Position numbers and translations under genes: made by a program | Part shown: positions 55,990 to 64,000 of the stretch, piece by piece | How positions within the stretch are numbered: position 1 is the first letter of the stretch | How the letters are laid out: every line of letters begins with the position of its first letter | Notes under the pieces: generated by a model | Told to the model about the DNA's origin: nothing | The model's input: only the letters and a program-made list of their open reading frames with translations | Database searches by the model: none | From: Acephala macrosclerotiorum | Taxonomy: Eukaryota > Ascomycota > Leotiomycetes > Helotiales > Mollisiaceae | Direction of reading: 5' to 3' | DNA length: 64,000 nucleotides | Assembly (NCBI GenBank): GCA_014904845.1 | Contig: MU119229.1 | Coordinates: 248,001 to 312,000 of the forward strand

Positions 55990-57590
55990 TCAATGAATTG
56001 CCAAAGCTCCCCACTCGAGCCCATCAATGCAATCTGAGCCATCCTTGAAGAACTTCCCCTTCATGGTACCTTGAACATATACATCACCAACAAGAACAAA
56101 TCCACCTTCATGCCTAGCTCGTAAGATCGTGGGGACTGGGTAGCCTTTGAATATGCAAATCTCATCACCTTGCCTGCCTCGTGGATGCAGCCAACCCACG
56201 CGACCTTTTCCTGCAGTCATGAATCGCATATTGTCTTCCAAGGCCTTGCACAAGTCGCCCACAACGTTGCCGATCAGCGCTTTGGCGAATTCAGATTCGC
56301 CTTGTCGTAGGCCTTGAATGGAGCGAAAAGAAGCAGCGGCTTTGCCTAGTTCATCTGCTACGATCTAGATCTCCAAAAAGCTGTTTGAAACTCTAACAAC
56401 CGAAAACAAAGCCTTCCACAGCATAGATCCAGGCTAGTAGTATTGACAGAGCCTCTTCTAGCTTTAATTACTCAATGTAAAACATGAGAGACTGTAGAGG
56501 TGTTTGGGGCTTGATCAGGTTATACCGAGTGAGAGGTTTTTGATTTTTTCGAAGATCATGTTCGGATCGTAAGCAATAGCACCGCCATCACTTTGCCAGC
56601 ACGGTGGAGCAATAAAGCCTGACGTGACTTCTTGATAGGTAGGACAAATGGCACCAACGTCGTCAAACATATGGCCTTGGACATACAAGACTTCAGCAGC
56701 CATCGAAACGAATCCATAGTTGGCTTGACACCGGGGAATCGATGAGAAGATGGTGTCTTGAACCGAGGCCCGTAATTGTCGTCGGATTTGAGGAAATATG
56801 TTGCGCCTCGAAAAGTTTCCTCGCCAATGTTAAACCAGTTTGTTGCCCAGCTTGAAAGTTTGAGGTCACTGTCTCTTCTATTGCTAAAGCCAAGTGGTAG
56901 AATTTCAAGACGAGATGTTGTGGCTATCCCTGACAGGTCATACTCATGTACAGATCTTGATAGATTGCTTGTAACTGGGCATGGGTAAGTATAGTCCACC
57001 GTCATAGGCTGTGGATTAAGGAGAGCGAAAACCTTGTCTCTTGGATCCGTAGGCACAGCAGAACGACTTTGCAGCAATGCAGAGATCAATGGTAGAGGTT
57101 GTAGCCCTGCAGCAGTGAGCTGGAAGTGTCGCAAATTGCGAAAATTGATAAGTGCGGTACATTCCCTGACCGAATCGTCTGTCTTGGAGACTGCCATGGC
57201 TAAAGTCTCCAGTCCAGATTGTGCGAGCCGCAATGAACAATCCTCGCCCGAGAATGAGCAAGCTCCTGTATGATCTAGACTCTAGTCCAGTAGGGCTGAT
57301 CAAGAAATTGCACCAGAGCAGAAGCGCTGCCGGGCATGAGGCTGCCCTTCGTGCTGTCTGACAGAAAGCCTTCATTGAAATCGCCGTCTTTCTCCCCAAT
57401 CCACACATGCACTTCCTGAGTTCGCCTGTAGATTGAACCAACCCAAAGGAGCTGCTGATTCTTCTCAGTCTTATCTTCTTGATTGATGATACGGCATCTA
57501 CACAGAGCAGTTCAAGACTTTTTGCTCTCAGGTGACGCAAGGCTGAGAGCTGGTCTCGTGTCATCCCTTGATTGGTATAAAAGCGCAAGG
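55990..57590 (-). pseudogene. Decayed HET-domain (heterokaryon incompatibility) gene
   Basis: HET-domain proteins take part in non-self recognition and programmed cell death after hyphal fusion. The minus strand retains, in order but in several frames, the family's blocks: MTRDQLSALRHLRAKSLELL, then (after a frame change near 57485-57495) NQEDKTEKNQQLLWVGSIYR, QEVHVWIGEKDGDFNEGF, FLDQPYWTRV-stop-IIQE (TAG at 57275-57277, normally Trp), PTDPRDKVFALLN, LKLSSWATNW, AAEVLYVQGHMFDDVGAI and the C-terminal block RARHEGGFVLVGDVYVQGTM. The N-terminal part expected before LSALRHLR was not found, so the gene is also 5' truncated. At least three frame changes and two stops make function very unlikely. 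The Trp-to-TAG change is a CpA-to-TpA change on the opposite strand. Confidence 0.8.
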
Positions 57591-58478
57591 CTTCATCGTT
57601 CGCGATGAGATCCTAGATCAAATCCATTTGGAGAGTGAAATTTAAAGTGCCGACTTTGATAAGAATTAGTAGTCTATTAGTCGTGTACGTGAGCGCCAGC
57701 ATAAGAGTTGGGCATAGCGCCATGCTTAAAATAGCATTTGACTAACATTCGGGATAGGAATCATTGTAGGTTGATGATTGAGAATGATGGTAAACATGGA
57801 ACGAAGGGAAGGGCGGAAGTGATGAGAAGGAAGTCCTTCGTAGACGCTAGCGTAACTTTCAGGCAAAAGGTACTAAAATCAGAAGTCACTCTCCTCGCCG
57901 CCTTCTGCCATCTCCTTCTCACAGAAACGAGATAGGAATCCGTTTTAATCATGAATATCCAGCTGTTGAAAGCTTTTGGATTCAAAAGGGACTGCCTAGA
58001 CGGAAATATGAAACGTGTTTGGATGACGCAGGGTAGGCAGAGAACTACTCTATGAAATGAAATACAAGATGCATCACAGCTCAATAGTGAGCAGACGGAA
58101 TGGGTATAATCGAGGATCTTTATCCGTGAAGTTCTACTTCAGCTCTACATCAACTGAATAGTTGTTGACATCGGCAGAGCCAACACAAGCCACAAGCACA
58201 CGCGATAATCATTAGACAGCTCATGCATTTTTGAAAAAGGAGAAATTCTGTTACAAGCTAAGAAAAGATGCGTATGCGATGGCAAAGCAGAGAGGACTGG
58301 TCCTGTCCATACAAGGTCAGATGCTGCCTACCCACTCCGCATCCTTCCCATTCCCAACCTCTCATCAAATATACACGTTCCCGTCTCGCTCCACCCACAC
58401 ATCTATGGTCCCACTTCTATTTATTCCTTCTCACTATCGCATTGTTAGCAAAAGAGGATAGTTGGTTGGTTGGAGGAC
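57591..58478. other. Intergenic
   Basis: Between the HET pseudogene and the 3' end of ATP2. The 57761-58084 minus-strand frame is short and featureless. No RNA gene was recognised. Confidence 0.4.
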
Positions 58479-60424
<1,946 letters not shown>

Positions 60425-61882
60425 CTTGCGAGATGGAGAAGAGCGATGGGAGATGTGAGTGGAGAAAGAGAGGTCGATGGGATACTGAGAAATTGAGGTT
60501 CGTCGTTCGCAGGAGGAGAACAGCGAGCTACCAAAAGACGCTAGAGCTAGTGCACGTGACATACATAAAACGTTGCCCATCAAACCTTTCCCGATCCGCT
60601 CCGAGCGTCTTTTCTTGTCAACGTTGCCAAGGGGAACGAACAATGAAAAATGGAGCCATTTCACGACAAAATGAAGTCCATTTCGAGATTGCCATGATAA
60701 ATATCTCCAACCAACACGCCTTCAAATTTTACTTTCATTGTTCCGGCCTTGCCGGGTCACAATTTTTCTAGTCATCCAAAACCGATTTTCAAGCACTGAT
60801 GCATCAATATCAATTTTGAGAAGCACTTATATAAAATTCCCTCTGGAGGACCTCGTTCCTAGAATATACAGTTCCGGGACACGACTTTCGACAACCATAT
60901 GTCCTGAACAGTTGTGGGACAATGGGAAAGTAGTCTGTCAGACTATGAATCTCGAGATCGCAAATGCCTTAATTTCCTCTCAATGCAATGCCTTTCAAAA
61001 TGTGCTCCAAAATGTCCCCATTTTCTCTAAGGCATTCGATAACACGCTCATCTACCATGTCTCAGGATCGTGAAGTTCCCACTCCTGCACTTTTGACCTT
61101 GATGCCTTGGATGCCCCATCTTTCCCAGGTCATTCGAGAGCATGTCTCCAAATTCGTGCCGTTGATGCAATTTTTGATATCGCACTGATACTCGTGAATC
61201 TCATGGTCTAATCATACCTCCACCTACCAAATATGGATACATCTCGCAAGCAATAATTCCCCACCTAGCAAAGCGCTCCCAAAGCCAGCACAATGACTTC
61301 CTGTACCGAAATCACACAAACCAACTTTTCGAAAATGTCCCACCATCTCTAGATCTAAGCTCCGACGAAACAAGCTATCTAGAAGCGGAAGCTCTAGGAC
61401 GATAGAAGACAAGCTAGCAAAGGAGCTCTCCAATGACTTCGGCGTGCTCGAGCGAGAGTTTGTTATAATGGTAGATTAGATCTTGATGAAGGTCGTGGTT
61501 CATCGACATTCTCCGGATCCTCGTCGGTGCTCCGCATTTCACAGTGGTTGAAGGCAGCCATATGTGATTATCCCAAAGTAAAAATAGTTAAAAACATAGA
61601 TCCAGAGTCCGAGTTGTATTTATCAAAGTTCGGAGGTGCTTGATTTATACGATTGTTATATTTTCAAACTCAGGTCCTGAGGGAATGTCCGACCTGACCG
61701 TGTTTCTACGTGCCATCTTGATGGCACATTGTGACAAGAGAGAGCCTGCAATACCATCATGTTGATTCAATGCTTGATATCAATTTTCCGCTATAATGCT
61801 CATGACGTTCATAATCTAATCATAAGGTAATCTACGAAGTAAAGCAACCCTCCCATGTACAAATCTCCCATTCACACACACC
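60425..61882. other. Intergenic
   Basis: 1.4 kb with the ATP2 promoter on the left and the 3' flank of the branching-enzyme gene on the right. Several short frames were seen; none has a domain. No tRNA-like sequence was recognised. Confidence 0.4.
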
Positions 61883-63982
61883 TTAAAGCGTACTCTCAAG
61901 AGCCAGAACAATAGCAGTTCTAGTAGGAATATAAACCTGCGTAAAGTTCTTCCTCTCATTCCACGCAAACGGCGTAGTAAAGAACCTCGTTCCCGCATCA
62001 ATCCTCTCAAATCCACCATAAGCCTTATCATCAGAGCTAAGAACAACACGATACGTGCCTTCATGCTCGACACCGATGCGGTAGTCCGCATAGCTCTTGG
62101 TGGGATGGAAGTTGAAGACCCAAAGAAGACCCCCGCGCTCGAAAACAATGACCTTGTCGGATTCGTTCTTCAAGCTGATGTAGGCTTGAGGAGAGTGCAG
62201 CCAGCCGTACTTTGCCTCAGTATGTTGCATTTTGGCATCAAATTCGTTGAGGAATTGGTAGCGGAGTAGGTGGTCATCTGTCAGGTTGAATTGTCGTCGT
62301 GCATACCAGAAGCTGTTGTTGTTTCCCGAACGAGGGAAGTCGAGCCATTCGGGGTGGCCAAACTCGTTTCCTTCGAAGTTTAGATAGCCTTCGCCTCCGA
62401 GGCCGTGGGTGATGAGACGGATCATCTTGTGCAGAGCCATGCCTCGCTCGATGATAGGTGTGAATTCGGACAAGGTTGACATGTTGGTGTACATTTCGGC
62501 ATCACAGAGATGCATCATGATGGATTTGTCTCCGACCAATCTAATTCTCGTCAGCATTATTCTTCTTAAGCTCCAGCTGAGGGACTTACGCTTGATCGTG
62601 ACTCTCGCAATACGCAATTGTCTTCTCGCCATGTCTTCGGTTCGTCAATGTGAAGCAGATATTGCTCAGATCCCACTCGTCATCCTTGACCTCCTTCAAA
62701 ATCTTGATCCACATATCAGGAATCGCCATCGCCAGTCTGTAGTCGAAGCCGATACCTCCCAGAGATAACGGCAAACACAAAGCTGGCATACCTGAGACAT
62801 CTTCCGCAATCGTGATCATCTCTGGGTATAAGTCGTGCAACATTTCGTTCGCAATCATAAGATAGGCAACCGCCTCGTCGTCAACTGCAGGACCAAAATA
62901 TTCATGATAACCTCCCGAAAATCCCCTGCATATGTCAGCATGTTTCAAAAATTTCGAGCTGGATCTGCTTACGTTCCAATTCCATGATGGGTATAAAGCA
63001 TGCTCGTAACGCCGTCAAACCGAAACCCGTCAAAATGATATTCATCCATCCAAAAGCGTAGATTACTCAGAAGGAATCTGAGGACTTCATGGCTTCCATA
63101 ATTAAACAGCCTACTGTCCCACAACTCATGCTTGCCTTTTGGACCATCATGGAAATAGCAGCTGTCTGTGCCATCAAATTCATTGAGACCATCCAGCACA
63201 TTCTTGGAAGCGTGGCTGTGGACAACATCCAGCAACACGGTGATACCAATTCCGTGTGCAGTATCAATGAGCTCCTTCAGCTCCTCAGGTGAACCATATC
63301 GACTGCTTGCAGCAAAGAAGCTGTTGATCTGATAGCCAAAGCTTGCATAATACGCATGTTCCATGATTGCCATCAATTGGATGACATTGTAACCCAAATG
63401 ATGTATTCTCGGCAGCATGTTCTTTGTGAACTCTGCGTATGTAGACACTTTCAATTCTGGAGAGGAGATTCCAACATGCGCTTCGTATACTCGGACGCTC
63501 TCTGGCTTCTTCGGTCTCGGGTGCTTGAACTTGTATCGTTGGGACTCGGGTGGGTTCCAGAATCGGGCATCGTATACGGGAGAGATGTGCAGGTCTTGCG
63601 TAACATATGTGATCCATGCTGGTATACGTTCAATTCGTTCACCTGAAGGTGTGATCATGGAGATCTGCCAAGTTAGTAAGAGCATCTGCAGACTGGGTAG
63701 TGAGGCCTACTTTGACCTTGGAGTTGTGTGCAATAGCAAGCTCTCCATTTTTTGCAGGAACCGTAACCTCGAAAACGCCATATGGATCCTTCTTCATGGG
63801 ATATGACTCCCGATTCCAGTCATCTGCCAAGTCAGCTCATGCTACCAAAGGGAACTCTGCTATAAGGATAGGAGAGAAATACTGAATTCACCGATCAGGA
63901 ATGCTTGCGTAGCATTAGGCGCCCATTCCCTATAGGTGATATTATTCTGCTTGTCGATATTGAATCCAAACTTTTCGAATCC
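61883..63982 (-). CDS. GLC3: 1,4-alpha-glucan (glycogen) branching enzyme, 5' end outside window
   Basis: Makes alpha-1,6 branches in glycogen in the cytosol. Visible exons are 63883-63982, 63711-63823, 62973-63664, 62590-62925 and 61883-62540, with introns of 46-59 bp; the acceptor before 63982 shows that at least one more exon lies beyond the right edge. The sequence covers the end of the CBM48 module ([14 protein letters not shown], then [10 protein letters not shown]) and the GH13 catalytic domain: [31 protein letters not shown], the nucleophile block [12 protein letters not shown], the acid/base block [14 protein letters not shown] and CESHDQALVGDK with the conserved HD. The C-terminal all-beta module ends [19 protein letters not shown]. 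Length, order and key residues are normal. Confidence 0.95.
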
Positions 63983-64000
63983 CTAGGACCGTCAGTGCTG

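Overview
This window is nuclear DNA from a filamentous ascomycete (Pezizomycotina). The evidence is short spliceosomal introns (about 44-128 nt with GTAAGT/GTATGT-like donors and CTAAC/CTGAC-like branch points), fungal gene families (Hsf1, Snt1, UPC2-like Zn2Cys6 factor, HET domain, yapsin-like aspartic protease), and an AT-rich transposon relic whose decay resembles repeat-induced point mutation (RIP). A leotiomycete-type genome would fit, but the sequence alone does not prove class or species.

Layout. 1-1.3 kb: AT-rich, stop-riddled relic of a hAT transposase, followed by a sharp composition change and 2.5 kb without a convincing gene. 4.7-19 kb: an orphan nuclear-looking gene, the heat-shock factor gene hsf1, the spliceosomal cyclophilin CWC27, two unknown tandem genes and deoxyhypusine synthase. 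19.2-25.3 kb: a very long SANT-domain corepressor (SNT1 type). 26.4-34.3 kb: a secreted Cys-rich protein with three modules, a small membrane protein, an unknown multi-exon gene and a very acidic unknown protein. 34.5-41.4 kb: a Zn2Cys6 regulator, ORC5, a frameshifted unknown gene and the Rab11 GTPase. 42.4-49.9 kb: a 1,898-residue chromodomain protein with five CCCH fingers, then the ribosome-assembly factor BRX1. 50.5-57.6 kb: an accessory block with a multi-pass membrane protein gene carrying three in-frame nonsense codons, an aspartic protease with a Ser/Thr-rich tail, and a decayed HET-domain gene. 58.5-64 kb: ATP synthase beta subunit and the 3' part of the glycogen branching enzyme.

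Most genes are unrelated housekeeping genes lying next to each other, as is usual in fungi, and share promoters only where divergent (CWC27/14.7 kb gene, DYS1/SNT1, Zn2Cys6 gene/ORC5, rab11/chromodomain gene). The three points most worth following up are the chromodomain plus five-CCCH protein, which could link histone methylation reading to RNA binding; the membrane protein gene that keeps one reading frame through three introns-and-exons blocks except for three stop codons; and the GC-AG intron in deoxyhypusine synthase. Exon coordinates were derived by hand from splice signals and reading-frame continuity and have not been checked against transcripts.
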